Shown here: piece after piece, positions 49,601 through 58,300 of the stretch
Numbering within the stretch: position 1 is the stretch's first letter
Layout of the letters: each line of letters opens with the position of its first letter
From: Marthasterias glacialis
Taxonomy: Eukaryota > Echinodermata > Asteroidea > Forcipulatida > Asteriidae
DNA: 64,000 nucleotides
Assembly: GCA_911728455.2 (NCBI GenBank)
Contig: OU452225.1
Location: forward strand, 1,971,501-2,035,500
Reading direction: 5' to 3'
Program-made: the position numbers and the translations under genes
Notes under the pieces: model-generated
What the model saw: the letters and a program-made list of their open reading frames with translations, nothing else
What the model was told of the DNA's origin: nothing
The model's database searches: none

Positions 49601-52329
49601 ACACTAGCCCGGCGTACATTGTCTGGTAAAAACTGTTATGGGCTAGTAAACACCACTTCTCAACTTGCCCTGTGGGCTACTAAAAACTGTGCAACTTATT
49701 GTTTACAATGCTCATACATGTACATGTACTTCTTCCTTCTCAGATGTGAATAATACATTTTAGAAATGTGTTCATTTTTTTTTTGAGAGTGTGAGTGTAA
49801 CTTCATTTGACCGTTAAACTGGTTGTGATCGCTACCATTAGTATCAGGAAGATGCATTTATGACAATACATGTTTAAAATTTGGGCGACGAAAACTTGCT
49901 GGGGGCAAGTGAAATGCAGTTTACTAGCCCCTTGGGCTACATGTACTTTACAAAAAGCTTAAGCGCAAGGCCTGCAAAGGCTAACAGACAACACAACACA
50001 CACACATAAGTATACTGGAGTAACAGAAGCAGTCAAGTAGAAAGAAGTGATAGGAGGAGGCAGAATGAAGTCAGAAGATGCAAGAGATCAAAAACTCAAT
50101 TTTTGTGATTTTTGTGAGCTTGATCTTAAATCAAAAAAAGTATATACGTACAGTGTTTTTTTCTTGGCACAATACGCTAGCTTGTGCATATAACGAGAAC
50201 CTTGTTTTATGTTGTCAAGACTCAGAACAACTTACAATAACGCTGCAGCTTCTTCCAGACTCTGTACTGCACTGGGTGCATCGTTAACCAGAAGGTTGCG
50301 CCGACCCTGGGACAAGAGGGTTGCTGCCTCGACGTCTACATCAGAACTATGACAACAAAGACAAACAAAAGTTAGTTCAATTGAACACTCATATAGGGTT
50401 GAGAGAGGGGATCATTGCTGACAAAAAAGGTCAAATCTAATCTAGTCTAATCATTTATTGTTTTTTAAAGCTCACCACAAACAATCATCTCAGCACACTA
50501 AAGCAAGGGTCCACAGTTTGGGAGGCATGTTCAAATGATGGCATTTTTACGGAAGCTTCAGGGACTAGTATCCACAGTGCTAGATAAAGATTAACAAGCA
50601 TGCGGGCCTCTCTCAGCAATTGCCGTGGTGCCCTGTGCTTTTGCTGTGGTGCCCCTTGCAAAGTTCCAATACAACTTTTCCCCCCTCAAGAGCGAAGATC
50701 AAGGCCTGAGCATCAGGCTCCGATCTTAAGAAAAACGGGGGCAGGCCTTTGCTGGCCATATCAGAGAAATTGGACAAGGGCATGGTGGCCAAGTTGGTAG
50801 TGACAGTGCAATTTTTCTGAAGGGCATGCTGGCCAACTCAACAGGGCATGAGGCCAATGGCCTCGGTTAAGATCAAAGCCTGGAGCATGATTGTTTTTAT
50901 CTGAAGAACATAACAGCTGATTTTCTTTGTGAGGCAGACATAAAAAAATATCTGATTTCAGATGAAAGTGAAATTTCTCATCTCATGCATTTAACAACAA
51001 GGAGAAAGTTACATGTAAATCAGAGGCTTTTTAGTACACAAGGTGGCGGAAGATATTACCAGTTAAATCCACTGTTTTCGAAGTTGTGTGCATGACCTAC
51101 GTGTACACGAACAATGGCATTTTAAGTGATTACTGATATGCCACTCAGCAGTCTATTTGGAATGTGGCTAACTTCATGATTTAAACAATAGATCTTACAA
51201 TCTATATACTAATTGGGCCAAATATAAGATTTTGGGTTTTATACATCCTAGTTCGCAGTGGCATAATTGGAAATTCTTCTTTGGTGAGGGGGGAGGGGGA
51301 AGTGGAGGCAAAGACACAATGAGGGGAGGGGGCCTTTCAATTAATTTGTGCCTTTTTTTCAACACCATCGGGGGGGGGGGGGGGGCAACGATTCCAAGCG
51401 AAGGGCTCAATGTTGTAATGAAGTAAAGTTCGCCAATGATACAAGTTGTCTTTTTAGACTGGAATCCCCAAAACTCAGAAGGCACTACTTTCAGAAATAC
51501 CTAAATCTTTTGGTTACTTTTAGCCATACTTTTCTCCTAATGTCTCCGGAATTTTAGATCAGCAGTGGGCAACCTTGATTGGCTCTTAACACCCGCTGAC
51601 ACGTCGAGTAGTCAGAACGGTCGACTCGGTCAACTGTCGACTTGTCTTACGGTTCAACTCAATGGATGCAACCATTGAGTTGTCTCAATGGACGACTTTT
51701 CTCGAGTCGACTCAGTCATTCAGTCAACCATTGACTTGTCCGAACACCATTTGTCATGTTTGTAGGCTACCCAACACTAAAGTATCCTTAATAATTAATA
51801 ATAAAATAGCTAACACAACATGTAAATGTTATTAGTACATAAAAAGAGCACACTTTTACCTTTAAATCAAAATAGTCAATTTAAAATCAAAAACTATCAT
51901 TAGTTAGGACCCTTGGCCAACAAGTCAATGGCATGAATGGGGAATGATTGAAAATGAAATTGAAAAAGAATGAAATCCAAAATACTATAGAAACAGTGAA
52001 CTGGCACCGCCTTAACTTTGGAATGTTCTGTTAGCCATACTCGTACGACGCTATTACAACAAAAGACATTCCCTTCAATTCAAAACCCAAGCAAACATGG
52101 CAAATGAGAAAGCTTGATCTGTAAATACAATCATGTTCAATGCGCATTGAACATGTGCTGTGTGCTGTCAAAGTGGTCAAAACAATAGACTAGTGCGTGG
52201 ACTGACTGTGTACAGCTCTCGAGACAAAACTGCGCTGTATTCCTCCACAATTTTACACTTCTTTTTCCACAGAAACCTGAGGACTCACCTGACCTCACAC
52301 TTGGAGGTACTAGCCCCTGCTTCAGACAT
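34628..52329 (-). CDS. NASP: NASP, histone chaperone (15 coding exons, 581 aa)
   Basis: Nuclear autoantigenic sperm protein of the NASP/Sim3/Hif1 (SHNi-TPR) family, which binds H1 and H3-H4 and keeps a soluble histone reserve in nucleus and cytoplasm. Fifteen exons splice in phase into 581 codons. TPR-like helices: residues 15-100 ([51 protein letters not shown]) and 284-434 ([52 protein letters not shown]). An acidic, lysine-rich insert (about 92-283) interrupts the second TPR, as in vertebrates. A coiled region with [14 protein letters not shown], a poly-Ser segment, the conserved [10 protein letters not shown] motif and a basic/acidic tail follow. It is head to head with BTF3 and tail to tail with TOE1. 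Confidence 0.97.
35025..35155. mobile_element. PIF/Harbinger-like MITE, TSD TAA
   Basis: TAA-GGCCAAGTTCGCACAAGGACC at the left, its reverse complement GGTCCTTGTGCGAACTTGGCC-TAA at the right, an exact 21-bp inverted pair. In NASP intron 14. Confidence 0.9.
35548..35752 (+). repeat. Dispersed repeat, second copy of 18838-19020
   Basis: Same phrase order (AACACCGGTGGAGGGTTTGG to CTTTACAAGGGCCTGG), in NASP intron 14. Confidence 0.8.
35852..36013 (-). CDS. NASP: NASP exon 14 (basic/acidic tail, NAGNAG acceptor)
   Basis: 54 codons [17 protein letters not shown] to HSSGKP, donor GTAAGT. The acceptor is a tandem CAGCAG: using the upstream AG would start at 36016 and add one Gln. The RKSEEE segment parallels human RKPEEE. 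Confidence 0.92.
36443..36505 (-). CDS. NASP: NASP exon 13 ([10 protein letters not shown])
   Basis: 21 codons [21 protein letters not shown]. Acceptor CTCTGTATAG; the nearer AG (TTGCAG) would put a stop codon in frame, so the upstream one is chosen. It matches human VTDISHLVRKK. Confidence 0.9.
36739..36840 (+). repeat. Dispersed GACTCTGCTAGGGTC motif, copy 4
   Basis: GCCTTTGAGAAAAACTCTGC then TAGGGTCGAAACGTAAGGCC and GGGTAAGCAGTTTGCAACAG, in NASP intron 12. Confidence 0.75.
37106..37177 (-). CDS. NASP: NASP exon 12 (poly-Ser segment)
   Basis: 24 codons [24 protein letters not shown], phase 0, acceptor TATATTCAG, donor GTAAGT. It corresponds to the human SSTSGFTPGGGGSS stretch. Confidence 0.9.
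37372..37449 (-). CDS. NASP: NASP exon 11
   Basis: 26 codons [19 protein letters not shown] to STKF, phase 0, acceptor CTGTTGACAG, donor GTAAGT. It continues the helix after PEIKVK, as human EIREKIEDAKES does. Confidence 0.88.
37500..37830 (+). repeat. Dispersed repeat, second copy of 9697-10040
   Basis: Begins 51 bp beyond the exon 11 acceptor. Same order of conserved phrases as the copy in MUTYH intron 11. Confidence 0.75.
37870..38290 (+). repeat. Dispersed repeat with a 50-bp terminal duplication
   Basis: The block GCAGGGCTTACCCTTAGCAC, then ..CTAGCCTGGCGTACATT.. to TTAAGCACAAGGCCT, matches 49582-49975. Its end (TAGGCTACTTTACAAAAAGC and following) is repeated in tandem at 38205-38290. 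Confidence 0.8.
38446..38516 (+). mobile_element. SINE family A head, truncated
   Basis: GTCGTGGCCGAGTGGGCAAG, then ACTCAAGCTCTGGTGG and ATCAGCAGA. Breaks off before box B. Confidence 0.75.
38540..38708. repeat. Near-perfect 80-bp-arm palindrome
   Basis: 38540-38619 and 38629-38708 are reverse complements with one mismatch (79/80) around a 9-nt loop. The arm begins ATCTAGTGAGTTTTGCGGTG and ends CGATGGTAAACAA. In NASP intron 10, about 135 bp downstream of the exon 10 donor. Confidence 0.96.
38844..38926 (-). CDS. NASP: NASP exon 10 (coiled helix)
   Basis: Two bases complete Glu407, then 27 codons [27 protein letters not shown]. Acceptor GTTATCTTTGCAG, donor GTATGG. It matches human KKEIEELKELLPEIREK. 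Confidence 0.94.
39365..39512 (+). repeat. Dispersed 'GGTGCCCTTTGCAAAG' repeat, copy
   Basis: CTTGGTGCCCTTGAAATG, GAGGTGCACTTTACCAAGG, TGCCCTTTCAAGAACGAAG; family as at 18185-18435. Confidence 0.6.
39611..39683 (-). CDS. NASP: NASP exon 9
   Basis: 24 codons [24 protein letters not shown] plus one base. Acceptor CATCCCGCAG, donor GTAAGA. It aligns with human FSKSIEVIENRMAVLNEQ. Confidence 0.93.
39825..40012 (-). repeat. Dispersed 'GGGCATGCTGGCCAA' repeat, copy 1
   Basis: The phrases GGGCATGCTGGCCAAGTTGG, GTGACAGTGCAATTTTTCTG and GCCAACTCGACAGGGCATGA recur at 49140-49320 (reversed) and 50720-50885. They contain an internal short direct repeat. Confidence 0.75.
40335..40392 (-). CDS. NASP: NASP exon 8 (TPR helix)
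   Basis: First base completes Thr363, then 19 codons [19 protein letters not shown], a typical TPR helix pair equivalent to human YQLGLAYGYNSQYDEAV. Acceptor GACAACCAG, donor GTAAGG. Confidence 0.96.
40620..41180 (+). repeat. Dispersed repeat of about 600 bp, long copy 2
   Basis: Same block order as 11040-11690; see that entry. In NASP intron 7. Confidence 0.7.
41577..41651. repeat. (TTGAA)n microsatellite
   Basis: About fourteen GAATT/TTGAA pentamers in a row, followed by ATCATAG. Confidence 0.97.
41874..42044 (-). CDS. NASP: NASP exon 7 (TPR core)
   Basis: Completes Lys306, then 56 codons including [20 protein letters not shown] and [14 protein letters not shown], plus two bases. Acceptor TTTGTTTTTTTCAG, donor GTATCC (weak). 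Confidence 0.96.
42450..42517 (-). CDS. NASP: NASP exon 6
   Basis: 22 codons [22 protein letters not shown] plus two bases of Lys306, directly comparable with human [21 protein letters not shown]. Acceptor CTTTTTTTTTTAG, donor GTAAGA. Confidence 0.95.
43405..43650 (+). mobile_element. SINE family A, head-truncated copy
   Basis: GTCATGACACTTGTGTCCTT, CCCAGGTGTATAAATGGGAA, CCTGCGAGG, GTATGCTCCCCAGGGAGTTG, GATCTAGCTAC. It ends 76 bp from NASP exon 5. Matches 17260-17548 in reverse. Confidence 0.75.
43726..43841 (-). CDS. NASP: NASP exon 5 (acidic tract)
   Basis: Completes Asp245, then 38 codons rich in Glu/Asp ([19 protein letters not shown]). Acceptor CCATTTGGCAG, donor GTAAGA. This is the histone-binding acidic domain. 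Confidence 0.93.
45621..46013 (-). CDS. NASP: NASP exon 4 (long charged linker)
   Basis: Completes Glu114, then 130 codons: [20 protein letters not shown], then a Lys/Asp/Glu stretch with repeats of TDKE(D/E) and a [14 protein letters not shown] segment. Acceptor is in CCCCCAG-AGAAGG; an AG two bases later would break the frame. The start aligns with human REELREQVYDAMGEKEE. Confidence 0.93.
46322..46662 (-). mobile_element. tRNA-derived SINE family A, near full-length
   Basis: On the minus strand GTCATGGCCGAGCGG (box A), GGTTCAAATCCCGGTCATGA (box B), GACACTTGCGTCC, AATGGGTGCCTGCGAGGG, AGCGCCATGGCAGCTCAGGG, TACTCCCCAGGGAGCTGAGA and a tail GAGACGTTATTCTGAAATGC. It serves as the uninterrupted reference for 19325-19672. 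Confidence 0.8.
46919..47201. mobile_element. MITE with GGGGCCAATTTCAAAGCGCT ends
   Basis: The left GGGGCCAATTTCAAAGCGCT..GCTTTAACGGC and the right GCCGTTAAGCAGCTCTATGA..AATTGGGCCC are inverted repeats of about 35 bp. In NASP intron 3. Confidence 0.8.
48166..48353 (-). CDS. NASP: NASP exon 3 (TPR, NECGE signature)
   Basis: Completes Leu51, then 62 codons [20 protein letters not shown] through [19 protein letters not shown] to DKVE plus one base. The KYGE..NECGE..Y motif is the family signature. Acceptor TCCATGTTAG, donor GTAAAC. Confidence 0.97.
49015..49330 (+). repeat. Composite of two dispersed repeat families
   Basis: The 'GGTGCCCTTTGCAAAG' type (49015-49140) runs directly into the 'GGGCATGCTGGCCAA' type (49140-49320). 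The same fusion occurs at 50600-50885, which suggests that the two parts belong to one larger element. Confidence 0.7.
49582..49975 (+). repeat. Dispersed repeat, second copy of 37870-38290
   Basis: CAGGGCTGACCCTTAACACT through TTTAGAAATGTGTTCAT to AAGCTTAAGCGCAAGGCCT, without the 50-bp terminal duplication. Confidence 0.8.
50236..50346 (-). CDS. NASP: NASP exon 2 (first TPR helix)
   Basis: Completes Ser14, then 36 codons [36 protein letters not shown] plus two bases. Acceptor TGTTGTCATAG, donor GTAAGT. It aligns with human [29 protein letters not shown]. Confidence 0.95.
50600..50885 (+). repeat. Composite dispersed repeat, second copy
   Basis: Starts GCCGTGGTGCCCTGTGC and ends CCTCGGTTAAGATCAAAGCC; parts as described at 49015-49330. 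Confidence 0.7.
51580..51755. repeat. GTCGACT-rich imperfect inverted repeats
   Basis: Multiple variants of GTCGACTCGGTCAAC / CGAGTCGACTCAGTC and an inner palindrome CAACTCAATGG..CCATTGAGTTG. Probably a degenerate MITE in NASP intron 1. Confidence 0.6.
52132..52155. repeat. 24-bp perfect palindrome without loop
   Basis: CATGTTCAATGC followed immediately by GCATTGAACATG, about 135 bp downstream of the NASP exon 1 donor. Could be a homodimer binding site or a short cruciform. Confidence 0.9.
52289..52329 (-). CDS. NASP: NASP exon 1 (start codon)
   Basis: ATG in CCAAGATGTC; 13 codons [13 protein letters not shown] plus two bases of Ser14 before donor GTGAGT. Short, acidic-neutral N-terminus typical of the family. 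Chosen because the donor, phase and distance to exon 2 fit and no alternative ATG exon was seen. Confidence 0.85.
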
Positions 52330-52833
52330 CTTGGAATGTGTTTTGTTCGCAGCAAACGGAGAAATCAGTCGAGACAGAAGAGGACACACACACTGTTCTT
52401 CAGCAGCACTACTGCAAATAAATGAAGGGGTTTCGCGGGAAATCGCTTTGAAGACACTTGGCTATTCCGCAAAATAACCACACTCCCTCCGCAAAGGAAC
52501 GAAAATTTCTGTCATCTTTTTATCGCAGTCATCTGCTGTAAAATGTTTAAATCAAAGTCATAACAAAATCACGAACTATAAACAATATTTTTTGCATTTG
52601 AATGTACGAAATGGATTACTTAACTACCTTAATTCTATTTTTTCACGATGCTAGTTAAAATTTCTGCTCCTTTTTAACAAAGAAGTTGTGATCCGACGAC
52701 TGTTGCATTCAATCCTGTGGAATTTGTCACCATGACGTCATGAGTAGCGCCGCCATATTTGCGCATGTACGTTAACGTTTGGAGTCCTCGTGTGTGCATG
52801 CGACAAAGTTGTGACAAATATTCTTTTCAGAAA
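52330..52833. promoter_or_regulatory. Divergent NASP-BTF3 promoter region
   Basis: Contains a perfect CRE/ATF palindrome TGACGTCA at 52733-52740 and GCCGCCATATTT at 52749-52760 (reverse of AAATATGGCGGC, YY1 core). No TATA box was seen near either side. Starts for both NASP (leftward) and BTF3 (rightward) are inferred to lie here. Confidence 0.65.
52760..52833 (+). other. BTF3: Candidate untranslated exon 1 of BTF3
   Basis: A strong donor AGAAA|GTAAGT lies at 52834, just downstream of the CRE/YY1 motifs. An acceptor TTTTTCTGCTGGTAG ends at 55110, 21 bp before the BTF3 start codon. BTF3L4 in vertebrates likewise has a separate 5' UTR exon. The 5' end is a guess. Confidence 0.5.
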
Positions 52834-53344
52834 GTAAGTTGGTAAATTTCCCAAGTATTTTGATTGTTTTAATGAATTTAATGGTTTCATAGGAGCTACT
52901 CTTTTTTCAGGTATGTATTTTGTTGTTTTCGGGGTCTATCACTGTCTGAAATAATGTATGTTTGAGTGATTTATTACGGATTTTTGGAGGCATGGTTTTT
53001 CGTTCCAGCATTACATTGCCGTGTAACAAGGTTGATATTTTGTCAGTGCACGTGCAAACGTCTTCACCTTTTTAACAGTACATTGATCAAAAGAAAGAAG
53101 ACACAAATTTTACAGTTTGAACTGTGGACGCCAAGACGTCAGTTAAACTCTAAGCTGGAATTATTGGAAAGGTTTAAGAGTAGACATAACTACAAAACAA
53201 TTATTCAATCAAAGAGTAAAGACTGAAACTACGTCTTCTTACGAAATAACTTGCCACAGCAAGAATTGTTAATTAATAAAGTAAGCCAAAGGTCCCTATT
53301 TTATTTAGTACTATTTTATTTAATGATAAGTACTATCTCGGAAA

Positions 53345-54665
53345 CAGGTAAACTCATACCCAAGTCAACTCGTAACCTAGCCCCACTAGTGTGGCAAGGA
53401 TTTTTGACATCGGATGAATCCTTAACCACACGTCCAAGCCTATCTTTTGTGCAGCTTGTCCCACAAACCGTCGCTTTGAAACCTAACACTAACAGGAGCG
53501 ACGCTGGATTTTAACCAACTGAATGTGTCCACGTACATCTTAGTCTTACTCTTATTTAGCTTCCCTCCGGTACTTTGGCTGTTTAAGTTACCAACCTTAT
53601 TAAGGGCAAATCATCATTTGTATTTTGCTCAAAATTACTCCACACAAATTGATGTCAGCTAGTGATCGGGGCCATTTTTATTTACCCAGAATGCAATGCC
53701 ATCACGAAGTCAAGGGTGGCGCGAGAGTGCAAAAACAATTATTGCACCCAAGCAAACTCGGACCCAAGTCAACTCGCACCAAGATCGTACAAAATGATGC
53801 ATTTGCAATACGCTGCCACGGTAGAGACATGTGCTGCATGAATTTCCCGTCGGCATGACGATTTCGAGACAGAATTAAAATGACTTTATACTGATGTTAA
53901 ATGCGTTGCCTCGTTAAAATGTATACATTTAACAAACTAGTTACAAAATTATGTAGGCTAGTTTAAATAAAAGGATGTCTCTATTTTCATGTTTTTCTTT
54001 TAAGGATTTTAGTACCGTTAAGTTCTGTATCATAGTATTTTATTGTCATTTTTTAAATACTTTTTACCTAATTTATTAGTTTTTTATATATTCTATAATA
54101 TGGAATTTATTTTCTGCTCAGATATTGTATTTTCTAAAAAAAATACTTTTTAGTTTTAAGAGAAAAAATGACTTGATGAGTATTTTTAAGAAAACAATTG
54201 TCAACTTGAAGATTATTTTCACATCTTCACAAAAAGTACACATGTATCAACATGTATAATTTAGGAGAAAAAGTTGTCAATTACATCTTCAAAACAGAAT
54301 TAAGACAACTTTTTCTTATTCAATATTTAAAAGAACGGTATATTGAAGAATTAAAACTGACTGATCAATTGCTAAAACATTATTTTCACATTAAACAGGA
54401 AACATAGACTTAGTGAAAAGCTCTTAACTCTGACATTTCTTTTCAATTCAGCTTTACTTAATACAGGTTTTTATTTTTTTTTTTATTTTTCGTATTTGAT
54501 TCAGTCTTACTTGGTCTTGTTGACTTCCTGCAAACAAAAAATTATGAATAAATAAATGAATAAAAATATAAAGAATTAAACAATATGAGTTGACTTGGTT
54601 GCGAGTAGACTTGGGTGCAAATTGACTCGGGTATGAGTTGACTCGGGTATGAGTTGACCCCAATT
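53345..54665. mobile_element. Candidate transposon with CAACTCG/CGAGTTG subterminal repeats
   Basis: The left side has AACTCATACCCAAGTCAACT (53349) and AACTCGGACCCAAGTCAACT (53755). The right side has several reversed versions: GAGTTGACTTGGTTGCGAG, GACTTGGGTGCAAATTGACT, GACTCGGGTATGAGTTGACT (54588-54658). Between them is AT-rich DNA without recognisable coding. Exact ends not determined. Confidence 0.5.
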
Positions 54666-55131
54666 CTGCCTTTTGACCATTGTGCGAAACCAACCAGGCA
54701 GTATTTGTGATACAAACTATTGTCAGTGACAGTGTGCGTAGACAGACCTTATGAATGTTGAAATGTTGATTGATTCAAATTTCAAATCATAAAAAACATA
54801 GGCGGATCACTTCTTCATTCAGCAGCACAAACCAGCTTGTGTTAATCATAATGTAGGATTTGGTAAAGATGCCTTATGAATTAATGTTTCATCTGATTCT
54901 GAATCTGCAAAAAACAAAATCAAACAAATTAGGCCTAACACGACACTTAAAAAAAGGGATATGTGTTACAGTTTATGTTTTTTGTTAAAACAACGATACT
55001 ATAAATCAAATTACACAATTTTGTTCGTGCTTAAACATGTACGTCATTATTTTCAAACACAGTTCCGTTTTGACAGATCCTTATTAACAATAATATTTTT
55101 CTGCTGGTAGACGTGAACTTTAGAACTCATC

Positions 55132-55302
55132 ATGAACACAGCAGAGAAGTTGAAGAAGCAAGTTGAGCAGGTGCGGATAGGTGGAAAGGGAACAGCAAGG
55201 AGAAAAAAGAAGGTCGTCCACAGAACGTCAGCCACAGACGACAAAAAATTACAGAACAGTCTCAAGAAGCTGGGTGTCAACACAATTCCAGGAATCGAGG
55301 AG
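55132..55302 (+). CDS. BTF3: BTF3 exon 2 (first coding exon)
   Basis: 57 codons [20 protein letters not shown] through the RRKKK ribosome-binding motif to NTIPGIEE. Donor GTAAGC, phase 0. In-frame ATG follows CTCATC. Confidence 0.95.
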
Positions 55303-58300
55303 GTAAGCGTCTCCGGATGTAAAGGAGGGAAGGGTGGCATGGATAAATTGAGCTCAAATTTTTACCAATACATTTTTTGAGGGGTAGACAAATTTATCTT
55401 TTACAGTATTGCAATATAAAAACATTGTACTGTAATAAGGTTTCTCCCCATGCACAAGCTAGCATACCAGGCGATCAAGCTAGCATACCATACACACACA
55501 AATATTTCAAAATATAATCAATTTTTAGATTTAAGATCAAATTCAGGAAAATTACAAAACAAAACCATTTAAAATGCTACAGATTGCACTGTAGAGCTTT
55601 TGAAACCAAAGGTAAACATCAAGTAAAACATATTCAGAGGACCTCATTTGAAGTCGGCATGCTTTGGTCAAATGTGCATAACTTGGGTCTAGAATGCTCC
55701 CAGTTTGGAAAAATTCTTGGGGAGAAATGACTCGTACTATCTGACCAATCAGTATCGCCCTGTATGGTTGTGACTGATGCACTTTGCAAGCCTGCAATAT
55801 GGTACAGTATCATAATGGTGAATGGATCTATAACATAACACACACTGTTCTGTGCACAGTTGCTCTACCATACAAAACCTGTACAGTTGGAATGGTTTTG
55901 AATGGTTGGGCAGCTCAATGATTTTTGTGTTGTTGAGAATAGTTGCATATCTTGCATTGGGGATAAACAACAATATTAACCCTCCTATGAGCGGTGTGTT
56001 TCTTGACAAAATCCATCCATGCCCCCAAGATGCCACTACAGTGGCATTTTGAGGCACGCACACACTTATGCACAGATTAAAGCCATTGTTCAAAGTGCTT
56101 CACTGAGAGTGGTAAACTGGTGAAGTCACCAGCTGTGGGAAGAGGTAAGGGTCTCAACCTTTGGAGGATTTCTGCAGTGGCAATCTGTGGCATTGATGGA
56201 GCACACATGCAAACACATTGACAGGAAAATGTGGCATGGTTTACCTCACAGTTGTGTGCATAGCATAATGGGTGATTTTGAGGCACTTTGGAGTATGCAC
56301 GTATAGGAGGGTTGATACAAGGTTTTGCCCCACACTGATGTATAACATATAAAGCAATGTATACTAGGTCTGGAATTAAACGAAGGCAACGACGGCCATG
56401 GCCTGTGTCGCCCTGGTCTTGGCCTTGGTGCCCTTTCAACAGTTTCCCATAGACTTTTAGATTTTCCAGTGGAAGTGCCCTCTGCAAAATGAAAATGGCC
56501 TTGCCCTCTCAAAGATGAAATTCCAGGACTGGTATACTTAATGCTTTCCCAGCAGGTGCTTCTAAGTTCTGCGGGGAAAAATAATCCTTGAGCACCTCAG
56601 ATGAGACTCGAACCCATGACCACATGTAGAGCAGATGTCTCAACCAGCAGGCCATGGCCTCTGTTCTTTTGCCCTGGTCTTGGCCTTGGTGCCCCCTTCA
56701 AAAGTTTCCCATAAACTTTGCAAAATGAAAATGGCCTTGCCCGCTCCAGGATTAAATTTCAGGCTTTTAACCAGTACACTACCGAACTGACCCACGATGA
56801 ATCCCCATGATGAAAGTCAACTCCATCCCTATCATTAACATTGGGTTACATCCATTCACTCTTGTATGTAGATGTTTAAGTTTTGGGGGTTTTTTTTGTT
56901 CCATTGTGTGCAGGTCAACATGATTAAAGATGATGGTACAGTTATCCACTTCAATAATCCAAAGGTACAAGCGTCACTAGGTGCAAACACATTTGCTGTC
57001 ACCGGCCATGCCGAGAACAAACAGCTCTCAGAAATGCTGCCTGGTATCCTGAATCAGTTGGTGAGTTAAAAAAGTCATTCAGGTTATTTGGGTTCTTTAC
57101 CAGTTAACCAGTTTTAAATAAGGGGAAGAGGCAGTTATGTTTGTCTCGCAACGGATTCATTTACCCCTCCCTGTTCTTAGCTGTGCTGTGAAGAGACTTT
57201 CATTTGTATCTCGTCATGTCCTGTTTCTGCGCATTGGGGCAGGTTTCTATCCCTTCAAAAAGTCAGGCATGAGAATCTTCCGGTTTAGACCGGAATTCCG
57301 GTTTTTTTCCTTTCAAATTTGTGGTCTTCGAGATCAATGTGAATTTGATATAAAATTTGGGGGGTGATGTTCGAGGGTATACATGTGTATTTCATTAACC
57401 TCTCTTTTTAAATCAGAAATTGTTACCTTATAAACGTTAATCGTAATGTATAATGTACTCTACGTGCGTGACGTCTCTCGTTTGTGAAAAATAACCGTCC
57501 GTGGTACGTGCGGGGTGTTGGCAGGCAGGCCGCCCCCCGCGTGCAAGACGAAATGAGTAAACTTCTCTCATTCCTTGCTTCTTTCACGATACGGCTCGTC
57601 TGTTGATTGCAATACGTTTGATGCTGATGCAGCGAACACAGAAGTGTTCGGCCGCGATTTCTATTTTAGCCTCTTCCACCAGCCGTCAGTACACACTTTC
57701 CAATGAAAGCACCATTTCCAGATACGGTTAAGGCATTTTACGGCTGGAGATAAATTTACGTTTTGACCTATGACCTGGCAGAAATTTCGAGACGGTGTGT
57801 GTCCGACGCACGTGTGTGGAGAATCGTCGTTGTTTGCAGATTATTTTCTTATATTTTTCTAAAGTGCTACGGTTTTTTAAACTCTCAAGATTATTTTGAA
57901 GATACTGAAAAGTTGTTGAAGAGTAAATTTTAATGGTGAATGGGTCACAACGCTTATCACAGGTAAAGACAAATTTTACAAATTTATAAATGTGACCGAT
58001 GCATGGATTACAAACTTGGAAGATCATTACTGTGAGCTTTTTAAGAGAAGATACGTCTAGCGTTGTTAGAATTTCATCATTTTTTCATTGAGTGTTTTCC
58101 TCCCATTTACTCGGCCCCGGTCCCACTACCGCTAGCGGCGGGGCTCACACCGAGTGCGGCGCCAACCGGGCATCACGTTGCCCACTTTCCGGACGTTGCC
58201 CAAAATCCGGACATGTATTTTTTTACGTTAGATTTTTCCGATTGTTTTTTCAATAGCCAGTTGCATCTCAGCATCAAGGTATTGTACCCACAGCAAACAA

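Noticed and set aside
51232-51426. Glycine-rich frame with poly-G
   Set aside because: Derived from a G run near 51371-51384 and a G-rich repeat; possible G-quadruplex DNA but not coding.
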